Positions 1 through 6,949 of a stretch of DNA of 13,721 nucleotides are shown one piece after another. This DNA is from Proteiniphilum sp. UBA4977 (GTDB lineage: Bacteria; Bacteroidota; Bacteroidia; Bacteroidales; Dysgonomonadaceae). The DNA lies in contig DGZP01000088.1 of the NCBI GenBank assembly GCA_002398565.1, forward strand, positions 1 through 13,721, written 5' to 3'. How positions within the stretch are numbered: position 1 is the stretch's first letter; each line of letters begins with the position of its first letter. The position numbers and the translations under genes are program-made. The notes below the pieces were generated by a model. That model did not search any database. It saw only the letters and a program-made list of their open reading frames with translations, and was not told the DNA's origin.

Positions 1-435
1 TATATCGACCTGATTAGCTTCCTCACGGGAAGTAAAGTGAAGGCTGTGTGCATGAATGCCATGGGAACCACTCCCGAGGAGAATACGGATAATGCGTCGA
101 TCCTGTTGAGATATGAAAACGGGTCGACCGGTGTGATCAACTACTTTGCAAACGGATCCAAGGCTTACGCAAAGGAACGGGTTGAGGTTTTCTCCCAGGA
201 GCGTACCTTGATCATGGATAACTTCCGTGAGACAAAAGGATATGGTATAAAGGGTTTCTCGAAACTGAAGACATCGATGGATAAAGGACATAAAAATCAG
301 TTTCACAAATTGATCAAGACGATACAATCGGGAGGGGAAGCGCTCATACCGTTTGCAAGCATCGTGAATACGACACAGGTAAGCTTTGCAGCTATCCAGA
401 GCCTGAAAGAGAACAGATGGGTTGAAATCAAGTAA
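1..435 (+). CDS. Gfo/Idh/MocA-type oxidoreductase, C-terminal part (5' truncated by window)
   Basis: The frame is open from base 1 and gives 144 codons to the TAA at 433-435, so this is the 3' end of a gene that starts upstream. A plausible internal GTG lies at 37, but the reading frame and the sense of the protein continue before it (YIDLISFLTGSKVK). The fragment resembles the substrate-binding C-terminal domain of Gfo/Idh/MocA NAD(P)-dependent oxidoreductases: residues like LLRYENGSTGVINY, then a strand with RVEVFSQERTLIMDNF, fit the large beta-sheet of that domain. The Rossmann half is not in the window. In Bacteroidetes polysaccharide loci such domains are often fused behind a zinc-type alcohol dehydrogenase domain, and heparinase-like genes often lie nearby, as here; whether this one is fused cannot be seen. 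Presumed role: oxidoreduction of a (nucleotide-)sugar. It lies 25 bases upstream of wecC, suggesting one operon. Confidence 0.75.
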   Translation, partial: YIDLISFLTGSKVKAVCMNAMGTTPEENTDNASILLRYENGSTGVINYFANGSKAYAKERVEVFSQERTLIMDNFRETKGYGIKGFSKLKTSMDKGHKNQFHKLIKTIQSGGEALIPFASIVNTTQVSFAAIQSLKENRWVEIK

Positions 436-460
436 AAGATAATTATTAGAAGTTTTATAT

Positions 461-1666
461 ATGAAAGCATGTTTCATAGGTTTGGGATATATCGGTCTTC
501 CCACAGCAATTGTTGCTGCAGACAACGGTATTGAAGTAATCGGGGTGGATGTGAATCCCAAAGTGGTTGAGACCATCAACCAGGGTAAGATTCATATCGT
601 GGAACCGGGATTGGCTGATCTAGCTGCAAAAGTGGTGAACAATGGCGGACTAAAGGCACAGCTGGAACCGGAAGTGAGTGATGTGTATCTAATCGTGGTG
701 CCAACACCTTTTACCGGAGATCATGAGCCGGATATCTCTTATGTGGAGGCCGCCACACGGAGTGTGATCCCTTATCTGAAGGAAGGTGATTTGTATATCA
801 TTGAATCGACCTCTCCTGTGGGTACCACGGAGCAGATGGCGGAACTGATTTTTGTAGAGCGTCCCGAACTGAAGGGTAAGATATATATTGCATATTGTCC
901 GGAGAGGGTGCTCCCGGGAAATATTATCTACGAGTTGGTGAACAACGACAGGGTGATCGGGGGACTTGATCCGGAATCGACAGAAAAGGCGGTCGCATTT
1001 TATAGCAAGTTCGTGAAGGGGACTTCTCACAGGACGAATACACGTACCGCCGAGATGTGTAAGCTCACCGAGAACTCGTCGCGTGATGTACAGATTGCTT
1101 TTGCCAATGAGTTATCGATCATTTGCGATAAGGCAGGGATCAACGTGTGGGAGCTGATTCAACTGGCAAACAAGCATCCGAGGGTAAATATATTGCAACC
1201 GGGAAGCGGTGTGGGTGGTCACTGTATCGCAGTGGATCCTTACTTTATTACATCGGCATTTCCCATGGAGAGTCAGATCATCGGGAAGGCACGGGAGCTG
1301 AATAACTACAAGGCTTTCTGGTGTGCCGAGAAGACACAGATTACCATGAAAGAGTTTGAACTGGCAAACGGACGGGAACCTGTTGTGGCGCTGATGGGGC
1401 TTGCTTTTAAACCGAATATTGATGATTTGCGCGAATCGCCTGCCAAATATATTGCCACGAAGGTGATGCAGGGGCATAACAACGCGGACTTCCTGATCGT
1501 GGAACCCAACATTGAGGATCACAAGGTATTTAAACTGACTGATTACAGGGAGGCTTATGAGCAGGCTGATATCGTGGTGATGCTGGTTGCGCATAATCAA
1601 TTTAAAGAGCTTCCCTGGAAAGAGGATAAGGTGATCCTTGATTTTGCAGGAGTTTTTAAAAAATAG
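461..1666 (+). CDS. wecC: UDP-N-acetyl-D-mannosamine dehydrogenase
   Basis: Cytosolic NAD-dependent enzyme of the UDP-glucose/GDP-mannose dehydrogenase family, which oxidises UDP-ManNAc twice to give UDP-ManNAcA. The 401-residue length is close to the family norm. The N-terminus carries the Rossmann motif GLGYIG (residues 7-12) followed by the acidic end of strand 2 (GVDVN). The middle has ENSSRDVQIAFANELS and INVWELIQLANKHPR, characteristic of the ManNAc rather than the glucose branch. The catalytic cysteine is Cys255 in GSGVGGHCIAVDPYF. The C-terminal UDP-binding domain has GLAFKPNIDDLRESPA. The ATG at 461 gives the expected start directly before the Rossmann strand, and no good Shine-Dalgarno is visible, as usual in Bacteroidetes. 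The next gene makes its substrate, so the pair forms a UDP-GlcNAc to UDP-ManNAcA module. Substrate assignment rests on motif similarity and the adjacent epimerase. Confidence 0.93.
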   Translation: MKACFIGLGYIGLPTAIVAADNGIEVIGVDVNPKVVETINQGKIHIVEPGLADLAAKVVNNGGLKAQLEPEVSDVYLIVVPTPFTGDHEPDISYVEAATRSVIPYLKEGDLYIIESTSPVGTTEQMAELIFVERPELKGKIYIAYCPERVLPGNIIYELVNNDRVIGGLDPESTEKAVAFYSKFVKGTSHRTNTRTAEMCKLTENSSRDVQIAFANELSIICDKAGINVWELIQLANKHPRVNILQPGSGVGGHCIAVDPYFITSAFPMESQIIGKARELNNYKAFWCAEKTQITMKEFELANGREPVVALMGLAFKPNIDDLRESPAKYIATKVMQGHNNADFLIVEPNIEDHKVFKLTDYREAYEQADIVVMLVAHNQFKELPWKEDKVILDFAGVFKK

Positions 1667-1794
1667 CTTTCTACCGGTGTTCCGGAAATCTGACTACTAT
1701 GAGCCGGCTAGTCCGGTTTCTTCTGAATGACAAATTCCAAGGGTTAATAAATCTGCCCGTAAAAAAACATAATTATTTAGTACTGAATATCGAT

Positions 1795-3006
1795 ATGATA
1801 CAAAAAAAACGAGTGATGCTGGTCTTCGGCACACGTCCCGAAGCGATTAAAGTGGCACCTCTGGTAAAGGAGTTTCAAAAACATACAGACAGGTTTGATA
1901 CAATTGTATGTGTAACCGGTCAGCACCGTGAGATGCTTGATCAGGTGTTGCATCTGTTTGAAATAAAACCTGATTATGATTTAAATATCATGAAGCAGGG
2001 GCAGGATTTGTATGACGTGACTGCACGGGTGATCACGGGTCTCCGGGATGTATACAAGGAGGCGCAGCCGGATGTCGTGTTCGTGCATGGTGATACCACC
2101 ACCTCGATGGCTGCCGCGCTGGCTGCTTTTTATCAGCAGATACCGGTGGCACATATTGAAGCGGGATTGAGAACCCACAATATATACAGTCCGTGGCCGG
2201 AAGAGATGAACAGACAGATTACAAGCAGGATTTCTGTATATAATCTTGCGCCGACTTCTCTGAGTAAAGAGAACCTGCTAAAGGAGGGCATTGATGAATC
2301 TACCATCATCGTGACAGGCAACACGGTGATTGATGCGCTTTATTTGGTGCTGGACAAGATTAAAAGTGACAAGAGTCTGCAGTCGGATATAAAGGATACG
2401 CTTCTTGGAGCTGGCCTGCCTGGTGAGAAGGTGGAAGATTTTATGTCGCCACTGCCAAACAAGCGGAAGCTGGTGCTGATTACAGGTCACAGAAGAGAGA
2501 ACTTTGGGGATGGTTTCATTCATATGTGCAACGCCATCAAAACGCTTACGGAGAAATATCCTGAGGTGGATTTCGTATACCCCATGCATCTGAATCCCAA
2601 TGTACGCAAACCGATTAAAGAGATTTTTGGCGAAGTGGCCGTTTCAAAAAATGTAGAAGACAAAGCTTCAGCGACGAACATTCATTTTATTGAACCATTG
2701 GAGTACCTGCCTTTTGTCTATCTGATGAGTCAAAGTACATTGGTACTGACCGATAGTGGTGGTATTCAGGAAGAAGCTCCCGGATTAGGCAAGCCGGTAC
2801 TGGTGATGCGCGATACCACCGAACGCCCTGAAGCGGTGGAAGCCGGTACCGTGAAACTGGTCGGTACCGATTATGATCTGATTGTTTCAGAGACCTCCCG
2901 TCTGTTGGATGACGAGGAATATTACAACAGGATGTCGCAGGCAAACAACCCCTATGGCGACGGTCAGGCTTGCGAGCGGATAATACAGTTTATTGGGGAG
3001 AGGTGA
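1795..3006 (+). CDS. wecB: UDP-N-acetylglucosamine 2-epimerase (non-hydrolysing)
   Basis: Cytosolic enzyme interconverting UDP-GlcNAc and UDP-ManNAc, feeding the WecC-type dehydrogenase just upstream. The fold is GT-B-like. Visible motifs are FGTRPE (residues 11-16), VHGDTTT with Asp100, HIEAGLRT with Glu122, ITGHRRENFG with His232, and TDSGGIQEEAPGLGKPVLV followed by DTTERPE near the end; the Asp/Glu/His set matches the catalytic residues of the E. coli enzyme. The frame is open from an ATG at 1699, which would add 32 residues, but the start at 1795 is preferred because homologues begin a few residues before the FGTRPE strand and the upstream extension looks like untranslated sequence. With this start the protein is 403 residues, somewhat longer than the roughly 376 of E. 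coli WecB. The excess is mainly a loop near residues 190-222 (around SLQSDIKDTLLGAG), before ITGHRRE. Confidence 0.92.
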   Translation: MIQKKRVMLVFGTRPEAIKVAPLVKEFQKHTDRFDTIVCVTGQHREMLDQVLHLFEIKPDYDLNIMKQGQDLYDVTARVITGLRDVYKEAQPDVVFVHGDTTTSMAAALAAFYQQIPVAHIEAGLRTHNIYSPWPEEMNRQITSRISVYNLAPTSLSKENLLKEGIDESTIIVTGNTVIDALYLVLDKIKSDKSLQSDIKDTLLGAGLPGEKVEDFMSPLPNKRKLVLITGHRRENFGDGFIHMCNAIKTLTEKYPEVDFVYPMHLNPNVRKPIKEIFGEVAVSKNVEDKASATNIHFIEPLEYLPFVYLMSQSTLVLTDSGGIQEEAPGLGKPVLVMRDTTERPEAVEAGTVKLVGTDYDLIVSETSRLLDDEEYYNRMSQANNPYGDGQACERIIQFIGER

Positions 3007-3084
3007 TTGAGGAAATAGTTTGTAGATATGTTATTCGTTTACAATATTTATGTTAATAATCGGCTAAAATTGAATTAAATGGCC

Positions 3085-3092
3085 TATATTTG
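3085..3092 (+). promoter_or_regulatory. Bacteroidetes-type -7 box upstream of the RloA-like gene
   Basis: TATATTTG fits the Bacteroidetes sigma-ABfr -7 consensus TAnnTTTG exactly and lies 30 bases before the ATG at 3122, in the 115-base gap after wecB. No convincing TTTG is found at the usual -33 distance; the nearest TTG (3070-3072) is too close. Such an 8-mer with four fixed bases of T and one G occurs by chance fairly often in A/T-rich DNA, so this is suggestive only. If real, the ATPase/RloB pair can be transcribed independently of the sugar operon. Confidence 0.4.
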
Positions 3093-3121
3093 CAAACCAT
3101 TTACAAATAAACTGTGCAAAT
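3088..3121. repeat. 7-base inverted repeat between promoter box and RloA start
   Basis: ATTTGCA at 3088-3094 is the exact inverse of TGCAAAT at 3115-3121, with 20 bases between. The left arm overlaps the TTTG of the promoter-like box and the right arm abuts the start codon. A further CAAAT at 3104-3108 pairs with ATTTG at 3088-3092. The placement would suit an operator for autoregulation, but the arms are short and A/T-rich, so chance is a real alternative. Confidence 0.3.
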
Positions 3122-4417
3122 ATGATCATAAACTTCTCTGTAAAGAATTTCGGCCCCATAAAAAATCAACAAACACTTTCTTTTGAGGCGGACAAATCAA
3201 CCCATCTTGAAGATGCTTATGTGATCAAAGCAGGCAAACTGAGGTTGCTCAAACTTGCATTGATATATGGGCCCAATGCATCAGGAAAAACCAGCTTGCT
3301 TGAAGCTCTGGAGTTTATGCGGAATCTTGTAATATTTCCGAAAAACAAGAAAACAGAAGAGTTTGACTTTGAGCCTTTTCTTTTTGATCCGGATACTCCT
3401 CATGAGCATACAGAGATGTCTGTCGATTTCATAAAAGATAACATCCGCTATCTCTATGAAGTGAAATTGAATAAGAAAGCGATTGTCAGTGAGGAATTAA
3501 TCAATTGGAATCCACATAAAGCTTCTCTCTACAAAAGAACAACGGATCTTTCCAATCAATTGACAAAAATATCTTTTGGCAGTACCGTAAAAATAGATAA
3601 TGCGTCCAAAAAAACTTTGGAAGCCAATACGCTGTGGAACAATACCGTGGTTGGTGGTTACTTGAAGACAAATATTGATTTTAACGAGTTAAAGAACGTT
3701 TTTTCATGGTTTAGCGGAGATTTAAAGCCTTTGATCAGGACGGGTACTGAACTCGAAGATTTTGTATCAGAAAAGATAAATTCGGGCAATATCAAGAAGC
3801 CAAATGTGATTGAAATTTTAAAAAAAGCCGATTTTCATATTTCTGATATTGAGATAAAAGAGGAGGAGAAAGAAATACCTGACCATGTATTGGAATTTTT
3901 ATCCAAACAGTTTGAAGAATCGAAAAAGGAAGGTAAGGCTGCCATACTCAGAAAAAAAGTGAATACGTTGGATTTGAAACTGGTTCACACGGTGAATGAG
4001 AAGGGATATTCTCTCCCTTTTGAAATGGAATCTAACGGAACAAAGAGGTATTATGGTTTTGCCGGTTTACTGGCATTCATTCTGAAAGACTCCATGATTT
4101 TGCCAATAGATGAACTTGAATCATCTCTTCACCCCGACCTGTATGAGCATTTTCTATTGTCATTCCTGATGAATTCGAAAGATTCACAGATCATTGCTAC
4201 AACCCACAACAGGGAGATTCTCAACAAAAAGGATCTCTTCCGAAATGATGCTATCTGGTTTACGGAAAAAAATGAGGATTGTGCAACAGAACTCTATTCT
4301 CTTGCCGATTTTGACAGTTCTGTGGTTCGTGATACAACCAACGTACTAAATGCTTACAAAAGCGGTAAACTGGGTGCCACACCCAACACTGCTGATTACT
4401 TTTTGGACCTTGATTGA
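3122..4417 (+). CDS. AAA family ATPase, RloA/AbiLi-like (putative phage defence)
   Basis: A 431-residue protein of the ABC/SMC/OLD-like AAA ATPase group. It begins MIINFSVKNFGPIKN, the usual first strand of these proteins. Walker A is GPNASGKT (residues 50-57); Walker B is the hydrophobic strand MILPID with Asp330-Glu331, followed by LESSLHPDL. The switch histidine is His362 in IIATTHNREILN. The roughly 270 residues between the Walker motifs are charged and probably form the helical arm and lid. The gene is complete, with no signal peptide or membrane segment. Only 6 bases separate it from an RloB-family gene; the RloA-RloB pairing was first noted in Campylobacter restriction loci, and AbiL of Lactococcus has the same ATPase-plus-RloB make-up. 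The likely role is sensing and regulation of a partner nuclease during phage infection, inferred from the pairing. The gene is richer in A/T than wecB before it and the heparinase gene after it. Confidence 0.85.
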   Translation: MIINFSVKNFGPIKNQQTLSFEADKSTHLEDAYVIKAGKLRLLKLALIYGPNASGKTSLLEALEFMRNLVIFPKNKKTEEFDFEPFLFDPDTPHEHTEMSVDFIKDNIRYLYEVKLNKKAIVSEELINWNPHKASLYKRTTDLSNQLTKISFGSTVKIDNASKKTLEANTLWNNTVVGGYLKTNIDFNELKNVFSWFSGDLKPLIRTGTELEDFVSEKINSGNIKKPNVIEILKKADFHISDIEIKEEEKEIPDHVLEFLSKQFEESKKEGKAAILRKKVNTLDLKLVHTVNEKGYSLPFEMESNGTKRYYGFAGLLAFILKDSMILPIDELESSLHPDLYEHFLLSFLMNSKDSQIIATTHNREILNKKDLFRNDAIWFTEKNEDCATELYSLADFDSSVVRDTTNVLNAYKSGKLGATPNTADYFLDLD

Positions 4418-4423
4418 TTATTC

Positions 4424-5065
4424 ATGAGTAGAAAATTTACGCCAAGAAAAACTAATCCTACCTTTGCTTTTGTAGTGGATGGGGAAACGGAAATCTGGTA
4501 TCTTCAGATGTTGAAACGCAATGAAAGGAACCTACGGGTGACCATTAAACCGGAGATACCACAGAAAAAAGAGTTGAATGATCAATTTAAATTGGTTTGT
4601 GAATTGGCTGGGAGTGAATATCTATGTGTATTTTGGTTGTTAGACCTGGATACATTGATCAAAGAAAGTCGTGAAACTGCTTCCGGTACAAAGACATCAC
4701 TCTCAGTTTTTAATGAGATGAGATCAAAAATTTGTTCAGAATTTCAGAACGTAAGAATCATAGTCAACAACCCATGTCTTGAATTTTGGTTTTTGTTACA
4801 TTTTGAACCAACTTCCAGATATTACCGGAGATGTTCTGACGTTGTAAGAATTCTAAAAAAGTATCTTCCCGGTTATGAGAAAACCCAGCCTTTCTTCAAG
4901 AAGGCGAACAGGGATATTTATTGGAAATTGAAACCATACCTGAACAATGCAATTGACAATGCTACTGCATTGGAACCTTTCGATTTCAGGAATCCGGAAA
5001 GAGCCATTTGTGAGATGTATGAGCTTTTTCACCATGAAGAGTTTACACCTTGTTTGAGGGATTAA
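4424..5065 (+). CDS. RloB family protein (TOPRIM-like, AbiLii-type putative effector)
   Basis: A 213-residue protein matching the RloB family in length and motifs. Near the N-terminus is FVVDGETEIWYL, with the VDGETE motif at residues 18-23 like the glutamate motif of TOPRIM-type nucleases. FWLLDLDTL has the D-x-D pair at 74-76. NNPCLEFWFLLHFEPT (115-130) is the family signature. These acidic residues suggest metal-dependent nuclease activity, but that is inference: the biochemical activity of RloB proteins is not established to my knowledge. It is the second gene of the pair with the upstream ATPase, and together they resemble RloAB or AbiL abortive-infection modules. Its TAA stop (5063-5065) is followed immediately, with no spacer, by the ATG of the heparinase-like gene at 5066. 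Translation of the sugar gene may therefore be coupled to that of this protein. Confidence 0.83.
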   Translation: MSRKFTPRKTNPTFAFVVDGETEIWYLQMLKRNERNLRVTIKPEIPQKKELNDQFKLVCELAGSEYLCVFWLLDLDTLIKESRETASGTKTSLSVFNEMRSKICSEFQNVRIIVNNPCLEFWFLLHFEPTSRYYRRCSDVVRILKKYLPGYEKTQPFFKKANRDIYWKLKPYLNNAIDNATALEPFDFRNPERAICEMYELFHHEEFTPCLRD

Positions 5066-6949
5066 ATGAGCTCAATGCTAAAACAGTCAATTCATATAAT
5101 CAAAAACATGGGGCTGCGATACACATTGTATCGGGTGCGGCATGAGTTGGAGAAGAAAACGGGGGCGTTGCAAAAACGTCACCCTACAGATAGACCGGCA
5201 AAGCAGTTTGTTTCACTGGAACAGTTCAGGACAAACAGTCCTCATTTCGTGATTCCCGAAAGGGAGAAGATTGCTTTTGAGAAGTATCCGAAGGCTGAAC
5301 TGAAAGATAAAGCGGAGAGGATCATTCGGGGGGAGATTCCTTTCTTTAGCAGTCAATGGAAAGATCTGGGTAAGGATTACGACTGGATCACCAATCCGGA
5401 CAATGGATATCGATATGATATACATAAACATTGGTCGGAAATTCCCGACTTTTCAGCAACGACGGGGGATATTAAATATGTATGGGAAAAGTCGCGGTTC
5501 ACATGGCTGCTGACAATTATCCGGAACGATTATCATCACGATGAGGATCATTCCGGATTTGTGTTTGATGAGATAGTGCATTGGATTGATGCCAATCCGG
5601 TGAACCATGGCCCCAACTGGCGGTGCAGTCAGGAGACTTCTTTGCGGATATTGAACTGGTGTTTCGCGCTTCAGTTCTATAAGAATTCCGCTGCACTGAC
5701 TGAAGAGCGTTGGAATAAGATACAGCATGTAATCTACTGGTCGTTGCATCATGTGTTTCATCATATCGACTTCTCACGGATTGCCGTGCGGAACAATCAT
5801 GCGATTACTGAAACGCTTTTTCTGGCTTTGAGCCATCTGCTGTTTCCTTATATTCCGGAAACAAAGAAGTGGTCGGAGAAGGGGCGCAAGTGGTTCGAGC
5901 AGGAGATCGATTACCAGATTTATGAGGACGGAACCTTTCTGCAGTTTTCGATGAACTACCACAGGGTAGTAATTCAACTGCTTACGTTGGGAATCTCATT
6001 AACCGAGATGCATGGAAACCCTTTTTCAGATGGGGTATATAAGAAAGCGTATAAAAGTCTGGATTTCCTGTACCAATGTGCGCAGAATGAGACTGCGCAC
6101 CTGCCAAATTACGGGGCGAACGATGGCGCCTGGTTCTTTCCTTTGTCGGATACCGATTACCGTGATTTCAGGCCACAGCTGAATGGTTTGCACCGCTTGC
6201 TTACGGGTGTTTCTCTCTATGAGGATGTGGCCGTGAATGAAGAGAGTTGCTGGATGGGCATCCCGTCATCAGCAGCCAGTAGCCGGTTTGCTCCTCTACA
6301 GAAAAAAACGGGCCTGATTGCGTTTCCGCAGGGTGGGTATTATCTGATCCGTGAACAGGATGCTTTCACTTTTATCAAGTGCGGAAAATACAAGGATCGT
6401 CCTTCGCATGCCGACAATCTCCACATGGATGTGTGGTACAAGGGAGAGAATATTTTGTGCGATGGGGGCTCCTATAAATACAATACAGACGAAGAAACGG
6501 TAAAATATTTCGCAGGTACGGAATCGCACAATACGGTGATGCTGGACGACCATGATCAGATGCTGAAGGGACCACGTTTTATCTGGTTGAACTGGTCGCA
6601 GGCAATCGAAGCGTCACTGACCGAGACGGACAATTATTACATATTCAACGGCACTGTGAGCTGTTTCACCTACCTGGGCAAGGATATCGTGCACCGACGT
6701 AAGATCATCAAGAAAAAAAATGAACCTGAATGGATTGTGGAGGATGAATTGCGCCATAAGCCGGAAGGAATGACGATGCGCCAGCTATGGCATTCACCTG
6801 GTGAAAGGGTTCAGTTTATATCGAGGAAAATCGATCCGATAACCAAAGAGGGATGGCGCTCTCTCTACTATGGGGAGAAAGAGCCTGTCCTGCAGACAGA
6901 ATTCTGTTCCACCGATCAACAGATAGAAACGACAATCAAATTAATATGA
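5066..6949 (+). CDS. heparinase II/III family protein
   Basis: A 627-residue protein with the two-part layout of heparinase II/III-like polysaccharide lyases: an alpha/alpha-toroid region (about residues 80-380) and a C-terminal beta-sandwich (about 400-610). Candidate active-site residues are His245 in RNNHAITE, Tyr298 in FSMNYHRVV and His448/His453 in PSHADNLHMDVWYKG, plus NYGANDGA in the toroid; these plausibly correspond to the His/Tyr/His set of heparinase II. The start may be ATG 5066 or ATG 5075; homologues as I recall them carry the stretch beginning NMGLRYTLYRVRHELEKKTG near the N-terminus, which fits either. No signal peptide or hydrophobic N-terminus is visible, which is odd for a lyase of exported glycan. 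Such genes are recurrent in Bacteroidetes polysaccharide clusters beside Gfo/Idh oxidoreductases and GT4 genes, as here. The substrate is unknown; uronic-acid-containing repeat units such as ManNAcA-containing glycan would be reasonable. It overlaps the following gene by ATGA. Confidence 0.85.
   Translation: MSSMLKQSIHIIKNMGLRYTLYRVRHELEKKTGALQKRHPTDRPAKQFVSLEQFRTNSPHFVIPEREKIAFEKYPKAELKDKAERIIRGEIPFFSSQWKDLGKDYDWITNPDNGYRYDIHKHWSEIPDFSATTGDIKYVWEKSRFTWLLTIIRNDYHHDEDHSGFVFDEIVHWIDANPVNHGPNWRCSQETSLRILNWCFALQFYKNSAALTEERWNKIQHVIYWSLHHVFHHIDFSRIAVRNNHAITETLFLALSHLLFPYIPETKKWSEKGRKWFEQEIDYQIYEDGTFLQFSMNYHRVVIQLLTLGISLTEMHGNPFSDGVYKKAYKSLDFLYQCAQNETAHLPNYGANDGAWFFPLSDTDYRDFRPQLNGLHRLLTGVSLYEDVAVNEESCWMGIPSSAASSRFAPLQKKTGLIAFPQGGYYLIREQDAFTFIKCGKYKDRPSHADNLHMDVWYKGENILCDGGSYKYNTDEETVKYFAGTESHNTVMLDDHDQMLKGPRFIWLNWSQAIEASLTETDNYYIFNGTVSCFTYLGKDIVHRRKIIKKKNEPEWIVEDELRHKPEGMTMRQLWHSPGERVQFISRKIDPITKEGWRSLYYGEKEPVLQTEFCSTDQQIETTIKLI

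Noticed and set aside
1041..1120. WecC reads ENSSRDV where E. coli has ENSFRDV, possibly an altered active site.
   Set aside because: The Ser form is, as I recall, common in Bacteroidetes homologues, and the other catalytic positions including Cys255 are intact.
689..1600. Long open frames on the minus strand within wecC.
   Set aside because: They lie opposite a well-supported conserved gene and encode no recognisable domain; they are shadows of its codon pattern.
1699..1794. An in-frame ATG at 1699 would give wecB a 32-residue N-terminal extension.
   Set aside because: Homologues start just before the FGTRPE strand; the extension has no recognisable motif, and ATG 1795 gives a standard N-terminus.
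3007..5059. TTGAGG occurs just after wecB (3007-3012) and again near the end of the RloB gene (5054-5059), like a target-site duplication around the defence pair.
   Set aside because: Only six bases, the right copy lies inside the RloB coding region rather than after it, and no terminal inverted repeats or transposase are present; chance explains it.
6853..6945. Open frame upstream of the GT4 gene suggesting a longer protein overlapping the heparinase-like gene.
   Set aside because: The extra residues are an out-of-frame reading of the heparinase-like gene; ATG 6946 precedes the first beta strand and gives an ATGA overlap.
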